Shown: positions 1-10,035 of the stretch, one piece after another
Layout of the letters: every line of letters starts with the position of its first letter
How positions within the stretch are numbered: the first letter of the stretch is position 1
DNA from: Leishmania mexicana MHOM/GT/2001/U1103
Lineage: Eukaryota; Euglenozoa; Kinetoplastea; Trypanosomatida; Trypanosomatidae
Assembly: GCF_000234665.1 (NCBI RefSeq)
Contig: NC_018338.1
Coordinates: forward strand, 598,084-662,083
DNA length: 64,000 bases
Reading direction: 5' to 3'
The notes under the pieces: generated by a model
What the model was told of the DNA's origin: nothing
Database searches by the model: none
The model's input: the letters and a program-made list of their open reading frames with translations, nothing else
Made by a program: the position numbers and the translations under genes

Positions 1-1540
1 GCCGAAGCTGCGTCACATCGTTCACGGCCAGGAGCGACTCCAGGGTACTCCGCTGATCTTCGGCCATGGAGAGGTAGACGTGATCAAAGATGTACGACGC
101 CTGGTCCCGCACCTTCTGGATGTACTCGATCATCATTTCCAGCGAAGGCGAGCACTGCACGCGGCGGTCGTCCGAGATGTGCTGTCGAAGCCCCGTGATG
201 TTTGGGTAGTTTGCCTTGAGGTACTGGTAGTGAAGCCCATACTTGCGATCAACGACATTATCGCACTGGAGACGATCGTAGTTAACGGTTTGGTGGAGCA
301 CGACAGCCAAAATCTTCTCCTTGTGCCAGCCTCGTGCCTCGTAATAGCGGAAGGCAGCGTCCCGCACCGACGGACTGGCCTGAATGAGGGAGCGTGCGGC
401 CCAGAAGTCGTGGGTGCCGTAGTGCGACTGGACACGGTCTCTAAGGCAGGCGAGCTTGTAATGCTCGGTCCATACGGCGGAGTTGCAGTCGATGCAGAAC
501 CGAAGGAGTGGGCTTGCCACGAGCTCATGCAGATAGGCCACATCCTTCCCCTTTTCCGATACCTGCATCTCCTGCGGAGGCGTCGTGTCTGATAAGTACT
601 TGAAGTCTGACTGAAAGGTGAAGTTAGGGTTTTGGTGGCGGTAGGCACAGAGGCCGTAGTCGGTAAATCGCTCCAACGCGGTAGTGACTCGCATGGGGAG
701 CAGCGGCATGGCGGCCTTGTCCATGCCGCGCAGCGGCTTGTCGTAGACGCTGCGGTTGAAGAAGACGGGTGCGTCTGATACAGTCCAGGCGTCCCCTTCT
801 TCCGCCAGGGTGGGCTGAAACGCAATGTCGGTCGTGTTCGCCGATGATCCTGGGAAGGTATTGTTCGTCATAGTCCTCTGCGCTTCCTCGTCCCGCTCCA
901 CAAATTCCTTCATGATCGCTTCGTCTTCCGTGGCATAGCCCCAGCGCTCGATCAGCTCCGAGTCGGTCAGCTCCACACACCCGGGCGTGCGACTGCACCA
1001 ATTGCTGTAGAAGGAGCGTAGCCGCTGCAGCCCTTGGTTCAGCATGACAATGTACATTCCCTCACCGTGCGTGATCTTCTGAATGGACACCTGAAGCGCG
1101 TCGATGTCGCGCTTCAGCTCCTCCACCTCCAACCGAACGAGAGTGTCATTCTCGTTCGGCTCTTCCAAATGTCGACGCACTCCCGCGTGCGTGGCTGTGC
1201 AGTTTTCTCGCTTCATCTCAATAGCCCTGTAGGCATTCTCCTCGGTCTGCTGATCGGCCTCCAGCGCCGCCACCGCCTCTACCATCTCGTGCACACGGTC
1301 GTTGTTCAAGCGCTCGTTGTCGATGAGTTTCTGCGTTTCGCTCTTGCACACGCGCAGCGCCACTTTCAGCTCGCTTTCAAGCACGCGGAGCTCCACCAGG
1401 CGCGGCGGAAACCCGCGCTCGGTGTGGCGGACACCCGTGTGATAGCCGAAGGCAAGGCACCCCACAACGATGATGATGACAGACGCCACCCCGATGGGGT
1501 GGAGCGCGAGCCGCGAGGGGTGGCGAGGCTTTGACCGCAT
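1..1540 (-). CDS. Partial type II membrane protein, possible Golgi glycosyltransferase
   Basis: The frame is open from an ATG at 1540 to the window edge, giving 513 codons with the C-terminus missing. Residues 16-33 form one hydrophobic segment after a basic N-terminus, which suggests a signal anchor. Residues about 45-165 are charged and coiled-coil-like. The following region carries several N-glycosylation sequons (for example NDT, NNT, NRS, NFT) and paired cysteines, which fits a luminal domain. Around residues 430-490 the pattern AFRYYEARGWHKEKILAVVL, later VQCSPSLEMMIEYIQKVRD, resembles the organisation of GDP-fucose O-fucosyltransferase-like GT-B enzymes, but the match is weak and the diagnostic C-terminal part lies outside the window. 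Membrane topology is well supported. The enzymatic role is inference only. Confidence 0.75.
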   Translation of the reverse strand, partial: MRSKPRHPSRLALHPIGVASVIIIVVGCLAFGYHTGVRHTERGFPPRLVELRVLESELKVALRVCKSETQKLIDNERLNNDRVHEMVEAVAALEADQQTEENAYRAIEMKRENCTATHAGVRRHLEEPNENDTLVRLEVEELKRDIDALQVSIQKITHGEGMYIVMLNQGLQRLRSFYSNWCSRTPGCVELTDSELIERWGYATEDEAIMKEFVERDEEAQRTMTNNTFPGSSANTTDIAFQPTLAEEGDAWTVSDAPVFFNRSVYDKPLRGMDKAAMPLLPMRVTTALERFTDYGLCAYRHQNPNFTFQSDFKYLSDTTPPQEMQVSEKGKDVAYLHELVASPLLRFCIDCNSAVWTEHYKLACLRDRVQSHYGTHDFWAARSLIQASPSVRDAAFRYYEARGWHKEKILAVVLHQTVNYDRLQCDNVVDRKYGLHYQYLKANYPNITGLRQHISDDRRVQCSPSLEMMIEYIQKVRDQASYIFDHVYLSMAEDQRSTLESLLAVNDVTQLR

Positions 1541-2008
1541 AGCGTACCCTTCTGTGTTGTTGCGTGTGTGTGGGGTGGGGGGTGGGAGGGGCTGTTTCTC
1601 GCTGGGATGGCAGGTTTTCTGAAAGCTCGAAAGGGGAGAAACAAAGCCAGACACGACAACTTAATGGGTTCTCAAGCAAACAACGAAACAAAAAGGAGGA
1701 AGTGGGGGGGGGGGAGGTTAATGAATGGGTGGGGTGGTGGTGGTGGTGGTGGTGGCGAGATGCGTCCGCTGCTCTTGAGCCCAACACATAGATGAGGAGA
1801 TATACCGGTACGTATATAGATATGTAGATTGGTATCCCGCTCTCGAAGCATATATATATATGTATATAGATAAAGAAAGGTGAGGCTTCCCAACGAAAAC
1901 AGAAGAGGGATGTGGGGACAAAGGTGTAGAATGAGCACACTGAGACAAAATAAAAGAAGCACGGGCGCATACATACCCCCCTCCCCACGCTATCCGTATG
2001 CAGTCACT

Positions 2009-2051
<43 letters not shown>

Positions 2052-3301
2052 ATACACACACATACACATACACACCACTATCTGAGAGTCAAAAAAGAGC
2101 AACAGAAGAATAATGAGAGGAAACCAAAAAAAGGACGGGACACGAGAACACGCTCGCCTTCACCACATGGCACCGTCCTCCCTGTTGCAAGTGGGGAGTC
2201 CGTCTAACTCGTATCCAAAGGTGTTGGGTGAAGTAACACTGAGGTGGGATAATCGGTTGCGGCCTTGGGAGAGAAAGTTGGGAGGAGGGGGGAGGAGGAG
2301 GAGGAGGAGGCGAGGACGCGTGAAAATGGAATTGCTGCTGCGGTGAAACAAAGGAGAAACAACTCGTGTCGTGCTGCGTTGGAGGGTACTGATGTTCTCG
2401 ACGAGCAAAAACGACAGTGTGCTTCTGGTTTTTATTGCTGCTGCTTCCTTCTCTTGTAGCACGCGTGCGCGTGTAGGGGATGGGGTACGAGGGAGGTTGT
2501 CGGTGGTGAGAACGGAGGGCGGAGAGAGAACGAGCAGGTGAGGGGAATGGACATGGCGTGCGATGGTGCACTACATTACCAGATTGGCATACAGAGAGAA
2601 GCTAAAAAGAGAAAAAGCAACACCAGAATCGAAGAACGCATTGTCCTCCGCCTTGCCTGCTTATCTGCGACCATACAAATAGGCATGTGTGTGTGTGTGT
2701 TGGGCGTCATGGCACACGCAAAGGTAGGAGACCTGATCAGCAGCAACAGCTGTGCACCCGCTTTTCCGGCCATCCTGCCGCCTCCTCCCCGCTTCGCCAC
2801 CCAAATCTCAGCGAAGCGAGGAGAGAACCACTCGCAACACACACCCACACACACAAACAGGCCAGCTCAGGCCTGCGCGGATGAGAGAAATAAATATAAG
2901 GTAGCCATTGATGATGATCCGCCGCCTGTTTTCTGAGGACTCCTAACGTGCACACACCTCTGCACAAATCCCTCCGGCCTTTCCTTCTGTTTCTCTGGCT
3001 TATGGCATAGAGTTGTCGCACCCACACACACACACACACACAGACATTCAACGGCAGCCAGCATGCTACAACTTTGCGTGTCGCAGGAGAACACCCAGCC
3101 ACACCAAAGGAAGCCGTGCCACATACAGATACACGACTCCCCATCATGCAACGGTCGCATTGATTTCTCTTCCCCTGTGTCTTACGCCTATCATGTGCTT
3201 GAGTGGCGCATGGGTCGTGTAACGGGGAAGGCGTGAATGCATGTAGCTGTCTTCACCCTCCCCGTCCCCCCGCATTCGAGCAGCGTTCCTCTTCGGCCCG
3301 T
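1541..3301. other. Intergenic region, microsatellite-rich UTR DNA
   Basis: No coding frame of either strand looks real here. It holds a (GGT)n run near 1732-1755, a long (CA)n tract near 2010-2046, smaller (TG)n and (CA)n runs, and A/G-rich sequence on the plus strand, which is CT-rich on the transcribed minus strand. Confidence 0.7.
2010..2076. repeat. (CA)n microsatellite with TACA variants
   Basis: About 18 uninterrupted CA units from 2010 to 2046, followed by CATACA-type variants to about 2076. It lies in the presumed 3' UTR of the gene to its right. Confidence 0.95.
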
Positions 3302-5629
3302 TCAAATGGAGGTCTGGTGCACGTGAGCCAACTGTTCAGCCAAGGCGCGACTGCGATCTGCTAGGCTCGGGTCGTGGTGGACGTTGTGGATGCTTGCCAG
3401 CTCGTACGACTCGATCAGCAGCGGCAGCACACAGCTGGACACGTGGGCGGAGCCAGTAGACTCCCCTGTTTTTGGGACACGCATGAGCTGGCGCAGTGAG
3501 AGCAGCAGCGAGGTGCCGTGCTCCACAAGGGTGAAGATCGTGGACGGGTGCACCATCGCATGACACTCAACGACACTCTTCAAAGCTGTTTCGATCGTCT
3601 GCAGGCACGTAGCCGCCACCGCGAGGGCAAATTCGAATTTTCGAGATGATGACCGCGATGGTTGGCCCTGAGCAAGCACCGCGAGAGACGCGTCGGCTGC
3701 CGTCGCGGCTTGCCGATATGCCGAGAGCGCCGCGGCAGCGCACAGGTAGCGTCCTAGCTCCATGTTTGCGCATGCGTCTACGGCAATGAACCCATTTTGG
3801 ACGGCGGAGCCCACCGTGTAGAGCTCCGCGTTCTCCAAGGCATCTTTGCTCGTCAGCTGACGGCGCAGCTCAGACTCAATGACCTCCGTTAGATGTGTTT
3901 GCACGGCCAGCCACACCGCGCGCACACCGTTGCCGCTGTTTAGCTGCGTCATGATAATATACCGGTGCGCGTCCCGGTAGGACTCGGAGTAGTAGTATTC
4001 CATGGCGGACCACCACTTCGCTACAGCCGCGTGCTCCGGCAGCGCGGCCTCCAGCTTTGCGCGCACTGCCTGCTGGTGGTCACTGCTAGTGCTCCACGTC
4101 GTGTGGAAGAAAGCACGCAGACTGCGGTACACAGTCTCGTCTACCGCGGCCGCCGGCGCAATGGCAAGCACGATTTCGCTGAGGAAAAGCGGGTCATTGA
4201 GGGGCGAGTAGCAGGCGTAAAGCCCGGCAATGCGCCACGTGCGCGGATGCATTGCAAAGAGCCGCGCGTAGGCCGTAACAAGTTCGTTGCGGCAGAACGT
4301 CAAGTGAATCTCGGCTGCTGAGGTGGAAACGACTGTCGGCGCACACAGGTCGGCGATATGGGCCGTCATGCACGCCAACATAAAGCGCCGCGTTGTTGTC
4401 GCACTCGGCAGCTTTGCGGCGGCTGTGACGGTGTCGAGGCTCACCGTATCGCTAACTTCATCTGCGTCGTCGTTGTCGCAGTCGTATGCCTCTTCATTGC
4501 TGATACTGGAGGAGACCGCCGCCTCCTGCGGCAACGTCTCTGCCGCAATCGTCGCCACCTCGTGCATCGCCGCCACCATGTCCGCTACCGAGCCCACGCC
4601 GAGAATTGCCAAGACACACGCGTAGTACCACTGACGACCATCGGTGTTGTCCCAGTTATCCACGTACTTGGCAAAGACAGAGTATACGCGCTGGAGGCCA
4701 GCGTAGGGCTCTATGATAGCGCATACCGCTACTAGAAAATCTGTGGCGGTGCGGTGCGAGTCGAGGCACCGATCGCACATCCGCTTCGCATCCTTCGTGA
4801 TGAGCAAGAGGATGTCTAAGGAGGCGGCGCAGAGGTCTTCGACCAGCTTGTCGATCACGGTGGCCCCGTCGGCGCTGCTGCCGCTGCCATTGTCGTTGCC
4901 GCTCTGGCTGCCTCGGGACGCACCCAAAAGAATGATGCGCGAGTCCTGTAGTTCGTCGTTCGCGGCCTCCACCCACTGCCGGTGGCTCACCGGGTCGTGA
5001 AACGTAACCGTGAGCAGCCGCTTCACATTCACCAAGGCTGTTTCCACCTCCGCGGTCAGTAGTGCTGACCCGCCGCGGCGCAGGTACAGCAGCAGCGCGT
5101 CGATGAGTGACGCAGCGGCGTGGAAGTGCCCAGTGAGAAATGCACCTTCGATGCGGCCTAGCACGTTCGACCCGAGCTCCTCGACAACAACGTCCGAATC
5201 GATGCGCGGGTCCTCGCGCTGCAGCTGCCGAATCACCGCTCCGGCGTCTGCGAGCTCATCATCAAACCAGCTGTGCCACTCGACAATGGTGGCGCTCGCG
5301 TTTACGCTGTCGACCGCGCCCTGTTCCACCACTCTTAGCACAGCGGAGACGAGGCCCCAGAGTTCCTTGGCGTCGGCGTCCGCCAACTCCTTCACAGCAG
5401 TGCGGTACAGCTCAGACCAGGCGCTGGGCAACAGGTGGCTGCTATCGAACTTCTCCTGCGGCACGAGCGCCTTCGTCTTCATCACAAGCGACACAAAGCC
5501 CAAGTCCGACTTGCTGTGGGGCTCTTGCGCGTACCGGGAGGCCTGAATCTGGAAAAAGGGCTTGCTGGCTGCGCGTATGGCACGCACCAGCGCATCGGGA
5601 AGTGAAGCGCCGTAAGAGGAGTGCTGCAT
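3302..5629 (-). CDS. Conserved alpha-helical protein, possibly a nucleoporin-type solenoid
   Basis: 775 residues from an ATG at 5629, which follows a stretch without coding character. The product is almost entirely predicted helix, with many Ala/Leu-rich amphipathic segments and no membrane span or signal peptide. Two low-complexity inserts interrupt the helices: a Gly/Ser/Asn insert near residues 242-260 and an acidic Asp/Glu insert near 380-400. I recognise no catalytic motif. The overall look, with helical repeats, a WYYACVLAILGVG-type hydrophobic helix in the middle and a regular helical C-terminal half, is compatible with an ACE1-type scaffold nucleoporin such as Nup85, but this is a guess from architecture. 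A COPII or vesicle-coat solenoid is an equal alternative. Codon use is GC-rich like its neighbours, so I am confident the gene is real. Confidence 0.85.
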   Translation of the reverse strand: MQHSSYGASLPDALVRAIRAASKPFFQIQASRYAQEPHSKSDLGFVSLVMKTKALVPQEKFDSSHLLPSAWSELYRTAVKELADADAKELWGLVSAVLRVVEQGAVDSVNASATIVEWHSWFDDELADAGAVIRQLQREDPRIDSDVVVEELGSNVLGRIEGAFLTGHFHAAASLIDALLLYLRRGGSALLTAEVETALVNVKRLLTVTFHDPVSHRQWVEAANDELQDSRIILLGASRGSQSGNDNGSGSSADGATVIDKLVEDLCAASLDILLLITKDAKRMCDRCLDSHRTATDFLVAVCAIIEPYAGLQRVYSVFAKYVDNWDNTDGRQWYYACVLAILGVGSVADMVAAMHEVATIAAETLPQEAAVSSSISNEEAYDCDNDDADEVSDTVSLDTVTAAAKLPSATTTRRFMLACMTAHIADLCAPTVVSTSAAEIHLTFCRNELVTAYARLFAMHPRTWRIAGLYACYSPLNDPLFLSEIVLAIAPAAAVDETVYRSLRAFFHTTWSTSSDHQQAVRAKLEAALPEHAAVAKWWSAMEYYYSESYRDAHRYIIMTQLNSGNGVRAVWLAVQTHLTEVIESELRRQLTSKDALENAELYTVGSAVQNGFIAVDACANMELGRYLCAAAALSAYRQAATAADASLAVLAQGQPSRSSSRKFEFALAVAATCLQTIETALKSVVECHAMVHPSTIFTLVEHGTSLLLSLRQLMRVPKTGESTGSAHVSSCVLPLLIESYELASIHNVHHDPSLADRSRALAEQLAHVHQTSI

Positions 5630-6191
5630 TGTGCGCTTGGCGGAGTGTTCAAGTGCTACCGCGCTCTCTTTATTATTATTATTCTATACTGAGTGTGCGT
5701 CGTGCCAGCGAGCTCTAGAACCGTGATTCAGCTGGAGCGGCAGAGCGCGATAGAGAAACCACCCACGAGGTCGAGCTTCTGTAGCTCCGTCACTCAGCGA
5801 CCGATGCCCGATACTAGCGCAACGGTATCGCCAGAGGAAAGGGGTAAAGTGTAGATGAAGGGAAAAAGCATGCGGGGAGAGAGAGACTGGAGGCGGAGGG
5901 TGACCCGTGGCGGCAGCGATGTCCATTAGAATCTGCAGTCGTTCGTCGTGCATGAGCACAGAGTCTCAGCCGTTCCTCATCCCATCCACCCCCCGATGTG
6001 GTAGTCTTTCTCTTTTCCGCCTTGTCTCGAAGCGTGCGTGTATCAAGGGTCGGTCGCCCATACGAAAAACCCGCGCATGCGCGCACATCTGGTTGCACGC
6101 CAAAAACGGTCGTCTTCGCCAGTGCTTGCGAGTTGTGCATTACTTCACCGCTTCGCTTTTTTCTTTGATGATGCCCTGACGAGGCTGCGTG

Positions 6192-6229
<38 letters not shown>

Positions 6230-6440
6230 CACATGTACAGCGCACCGCTTGGCAGAGGTTTCGTCGCATTTTTTTTTTCGAATGAGTCGTTGGGGGACGT
6301 AAGAAGAAGAGGAGCTGTATCGCGCATGCTGACCTGAGCACACCACAGGAGCGCATACACTTGGCGTGACGAGTTTATGTGGGTGCGTCCCTCGTCTTCC
6401 TCCTGCAGTGCTGGTGATCGTGGCGTCGCACGCTTGCCTC
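5630..6440. other. Intergenic region with (CA)n tract
   Basis: No gene seen. Contains a (CA)n tract at 6195-6232 and T8 near 6271-6278. It separates two minus-strand genes and should hold the splice acceptor for the 775-residue protein and the 3' UTR of the gene upstream. Confidence 0.65.
6195..6232. repeat. (CA)n microsatellite
   Basis: About 14 CA units interrupted once by CG near 6222, in intergenic DNA. Confidence 0.95.
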
Positions 6441-9302
6441 CTAATGGCGCGCGCGCGGCTGCGATACGCGATCAAGCGGGGGGTCGGAGAGGTCGATTTG
6501 CTTTGCTAAAGAGACGTCCCGCTGCTGCGCCTCCTCGCCCTCCGTGGCTTCCTCTGCGACCTTCGACTCTGCGTCGCTGCAGTCGGCAGTCGCTGTCACG
6601 CTCGCCCGCGTCGGAATTGGGGTAGCCTGAAGGCTGTCGGCGATGGCCGTCGCCACCTGCTTTGCCAGCGTCGCGCGCTGCGGCCAGCCCCACAGCAGCA
6701 GCGCGAGGCCACCGGTTAGCCCCACGGCTACCAGTAAGTCTTTCAGCACACGGTAAATGAAATCACCGATAGTGTCCTGCAGCACCGTTGCAACTGCCAT
6801 GCGACCGACGAAGTACACCGCGACGCGTCGCACCGCCGGTAGATCGTGCGAGAAGAAGGCGAGGAAGTACTGACACGACAGCCAAGGGAATAGGTAGCGA
6901 AGCGTCAGGGCATACAGCTTGCTGGCGAGGGGCAGCACAGACAGGCCGACCAGGACCAGCGTGGCAACTGCATGCAGCAGGAAATACCACACGCACTCAA
7001 CGAGATGGGCACGCACCAGCATCCAGAATCCGTTGATATGATTCGCAAAGGAGCTCGGCGGCAGCCACGTTGCCACGCTGCTCGGCATGTAGCGAGAAAA
7101 CAAGTTACGGGCCGGCGCTTGCTGTTGCTCTGCCAATACAAACATGTGCAGCTCGTTGCGCATCGCGATCCCCAGAATCGCCGTCTGAAGGAAGGTTACA
7201 GCCATGTGAATAGAAAAGGAGGTGGCGTTGTAGTGTCGCACTAGACTGTTCGCCCAGTCGAAACCCACGACAGCGTGCTTGGCGAATACACACGCCACCG
7301 TCTCGCAATGGGCTGCGAGAAAGGTCAGCACTAGCTCGAGCGCGGCCCACTCGTAGTGCCACACACGCTTCTCCAGCGCCCACATGAAAGCGCAGCAGCG
7401 TGCAACGTAGGCTAAGATGCCGAGCTGAGAGATACCTCGCCGCAGGCAGTGCAGTAAAACGACGAACTTCGGTGCCAAAACCGCCAAGCCTTGTGCGGCG
7501 ATGATCAGCAATCGGGCAATCGGCTGCAGAGCTACGCAGAACGCGAAACAAAAGGCGTTCTGTAGCGCCGAAACGATCCATAGCGTGACGCGGTACTCCG
7601 CCCTCCACGCCCAAGCATATACGAACCACAAACCCGGCACCAGATCGAGGCCGTCCAGGGCGGCAGACACGGCGGCGACGACGGACGTACGCGTTTGTGC
7701 GCCGGCGCGGAAGGCTGAACGCGTCGCGTGCGCGCGCCTAAAAACAGCACACCGCGACGACGGAATCGCCACAGCGCGCAATATGGCCCTCTGCACATCG
7801 ACGGCGCCTTCCTCAGCGTCGATCAACGCCTTTAGCCGTGCAGAGGAGCCGCACAGAGCACCTCCCGCAAAGACAGCGACTTGCTCCGCCCCACGCTTCA
7901 CGCATGGCGCCATCTGCACCAACCAAACTCCGCACTGTTGTCCCAGTGCGGATGCAGCCTCGTAGCTCATGCGAGATACCATCAGCACCAGCGTCGATGC
8001 CGGTACGGCGACGTGACTCGAGAAGAGGAGGAGGATCTCCTGCACACGGTGCACGTAGCCGGGGAGCTGCCACCCAAGCCACACGGGCAGCGGTGCCTTG
8101 GCGACAAACGACGGCGGCAGCTTCGCCACGTCTACCTCGTCGACGCACTCAATTAGCGACGAGGAAACAGCAATGCCAAGCTCTCTTTGCAGCTGAGCCT
8201 GCACTTCCACGCATGACTGCTCAGAGTCGGCGCCTACATGGAGCGACCGCCACGCATAAGGTGCGCTACTCGTCGAGTCCGCTCTGCGCTCCGCCTCTGC
8301 AAACGTTGGTGGCGGTGACGATGGCGACGGATAGGCAGCCCAGTGAATGGTGACGTTGCGCAACAGGATGCTGTCCCGCAGCCGCAGACAGCGTACGTCC
8401 ACGAGCGAAGGGACAGTTGTCGCCGGCGGGGGTATGGGGTCGGCGCCTTTGTCGGGAATCATACAGTACACATGACTGTGCCGAATTGCGCCACGGCGGC
8501 CGACCAAATTGATCCTGTCACTGCCCACCGGGGTAGGCGCAGTGACATCGATATCACGCGTGTAGTGCGACAGCTGCGTGTTATCACCGCTGGCTATTAT
8601 GTGGTGCGTGGGAAAAGGGAGCTCGGCGCCTTGCGTGATGCGATTTCCCTGCGGGCACTTCTTCACGCTTCCATTGCACACACCGACTTTCCGTAGGCCG
8701 TGCGTCCACCACGGTGGCAGCTCAAGCGGTAGACTGGGCGACGCAGCCGCCACCGTTGAGGTGACCAGAGGTGACGCGCTGCCCTCGATTTTCACGTTTT
8801 CATAGTATGAGTAGATGCGCAGAGCGGGCAACGACGGCAGTGACGAGGGCGACTCATCTGCAGTGCGTGGCGGGGGAAGAGAAGGGATCAGCACCCGTTG
8901 GCCCTGCACGAGTGCGGACACCTCCAGCCTGGTCAGGTTCACCTCTTCCACAAATGCAGGGCCAACCACATGCATCAAGGCGAGGGAGTAGAACACAAAG
9001 CTGCTCACGCCGATCCAGCGGAAACTCCTTAACGACCAGCAGAGCGCCCCGCCGGTGACGGTGGCGAGCAGCACCGTCCACGATAGAAGGGCGCTGACAT
9101 TGCCAAAGAGAGCGACAGCGGTGATCAGTACCGCCGCGCACACACTATGCTCCAGTAAAGGCGGACAGTAGCCATCCCTCGCCACGTGACTAACAAGGAC
9201 ACCGAGCGCATAGAGGACGGCACGAGTCACGGCAAAGACAGCCACCACGCCACAGAGAACGGCTACACCAGCGTAAAAAATCGTCTCCTCACAGCGGAAC
9301 AT
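6441..9302 (-). CDS. Large polytopic membrane protein of unknown function
   Basis: The first ATG of the open frame is at 9302 (953 residues, beginning MFRCEETIFY). Two further codons upstream are open but start with GTG, so I reject them. Hydrophobic segments cluster in two blocks: about four in residues 5-110, and many between about 400 and 860. The intervening region (about 110-400) is Pro/Ser-rich, has NLT and NVT sequons and many Cys residues, and is likely luminal or extracellular. The last 80 residues are charged (EVAEEATEGEEAQQ-like) and probably cytosolic. I see no transporter, ATPase or protease signature. It may be a kinetoplastid-specific membrane protein. The gene itself is secure from length and codon bias. 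Confidence 0.85.
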   Translation of the reverse strand: MFRCEETIFYAGVAVLCGVVAVFAVTRAVLYALGVLVSHVARDGYCPPLLEHSVCAAVLITAVALFGNVSALLSWTVLLATVTGGALCWSLRSFRWIGVSSFVFYSLALMHVVGPAFVEEVNLTRLEVSALVQGQRVLIPSLPPPRTADESPSSLPSLPALRIYSYYENVKIEGSASPLVTSTVAAASPSLPLELPPWWTHGLRKVGVCNGSVKKCPQGNRITQGAELPFPTHHIIASGDNTQLSHYTRDIDVTAPTPVGSDRINLVGRRGAIRHSHVYCMIPDKGADPIPPPATTVPSLVDVRCLRLRDSILLRNVTIHWAAYPSPSSPPPTFAEAERRADSTSSAPYAWRSLHVGADSEQSCVEVQAQLQRELGIAVSSSLIECVDEVDVAKLPPSFVAKAPLPVWLGWQLPGYVHRVQEILLLFSSHVAVPASTLVLMVSRMSYEAASALGQQCGVWLVQMAPCVKRGAEQVAVFAGGALCGSSARLKALIDAEEGAVDVQRAILRAVAIPSSRCAVFRRAHATRSAFRAGAQTRTSVVAAVSAALDGLDLVPGLWFVYAWAWRAEYRVTLWIVSALQNAFCFAFCVALQPIARLLIIAAQGLAVLAPKFVVLLHCLRRGISQLGILAYVARCCAFMWALEKRVWHYEWAALELVLTFLAAHCETVACVFAKHAVVGFDWANSLVRHYNATSFSIHMAVTFLQTAILGIAMRNELHMFVLAEQQQAPARNLFSRYMPSSVATWLPPSSFANHINGFWMLVRAHLVECVWYFLLHAVATLVLVGLSVLPLASKLYALTLRYLFPWLSCQYFLAFFSHDLPAVRRVAVYFVGRMAVATVLQDTIGDFIYRVLKDLLVAVGLTGGLALLLWGWPQRATLAKQVATAIADSLQATPIPTRASVTATADCSDAESKVAEEATEGEEAQQRDVSLAKQIDLSDPPLDRVSQPRARH

Positions 9303-10012
9303 AGCCACCTTTCGTTGTTGGTGTTGGGACAGACGCAGACTAAACGTCGAAGCTCAACGTCTGCGGTTGAGGCGAGGCAAAGAAAAAAAAACAAAGAAAA
9401 AAGGGAAGGATTCACTTCACACGAGACGGCGCCCCAGGGGAAGGGATCCGGGCAGTGAGGGGGACGGCGATGGCCAACAGCAGCAGAGGCAAGTCAGGCA
9501 CGTGGAGAGAAGTGGGTGAGTGAGAGAGGGAGAGAACAGGAAGAGGAGCGGATAGAGATGAGAGGCGATCGGAGGCACAGGAGAAGAAGCACGAGCCTGC
9601 GAGCACACCCACCCACCCACACACACACACACACGCAAGCGACCACCACCGATGTCCCCCTCACGCGACAAGAAAAAGGATATATATATATATAAAGAAG
9701 AGCAAAGTGTGGAGGCGAAAAAAAAATGTTATGCGCGTCAGCGGCGGGAGTCGACAGACGGGGGTGCAGGAAAGTAAGGGTGGGACGACGGACCGAAAAG
9801 CCGCTACAGATGTACAAACAAGCACGTGAACACAACCTATACCAGCTCGACAACCAACAGCCAGGTAATAGGACAATGGGAAGCGCCTACGAAGTGAGAG
9901 GAGCAAAAGAGGAAGGTGTGAGTGCGCACCAAGAGCGATGCGGCAGGCAGGCTTCAGAAGCCAGCGCACACTGGCACGCGTGACCGGTGAAGAGAAGGAT
10001 GGCGATGTTGGA

Positions 10013-10035
10013 GGGCGGGCGGGCGGGCGGGCGGG
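10013..10035 (+). repeat. (GGGC)n array, G-quadruplex candidate
   Basis: Five or six GGG blocks separated by single C on the plus strand, satisfying the G3+N1 quadruplex rule. The G-rich strand is the non-template (RNA-like) strand for plus transcription but the template for the local minus-strand unit, so the RNA would be C-rich. Confidence 0.85.

Noticed and set aside
133..1540. Plus-strand and alternative minus-strand frames at the left edge
   Set aside because: They are shadows of the single long minus-strand frame that runs from 1540 to the edge. Their residue composition is biased toward Arg/Ser/Ala as expected for off-frame GC-rich DNA.
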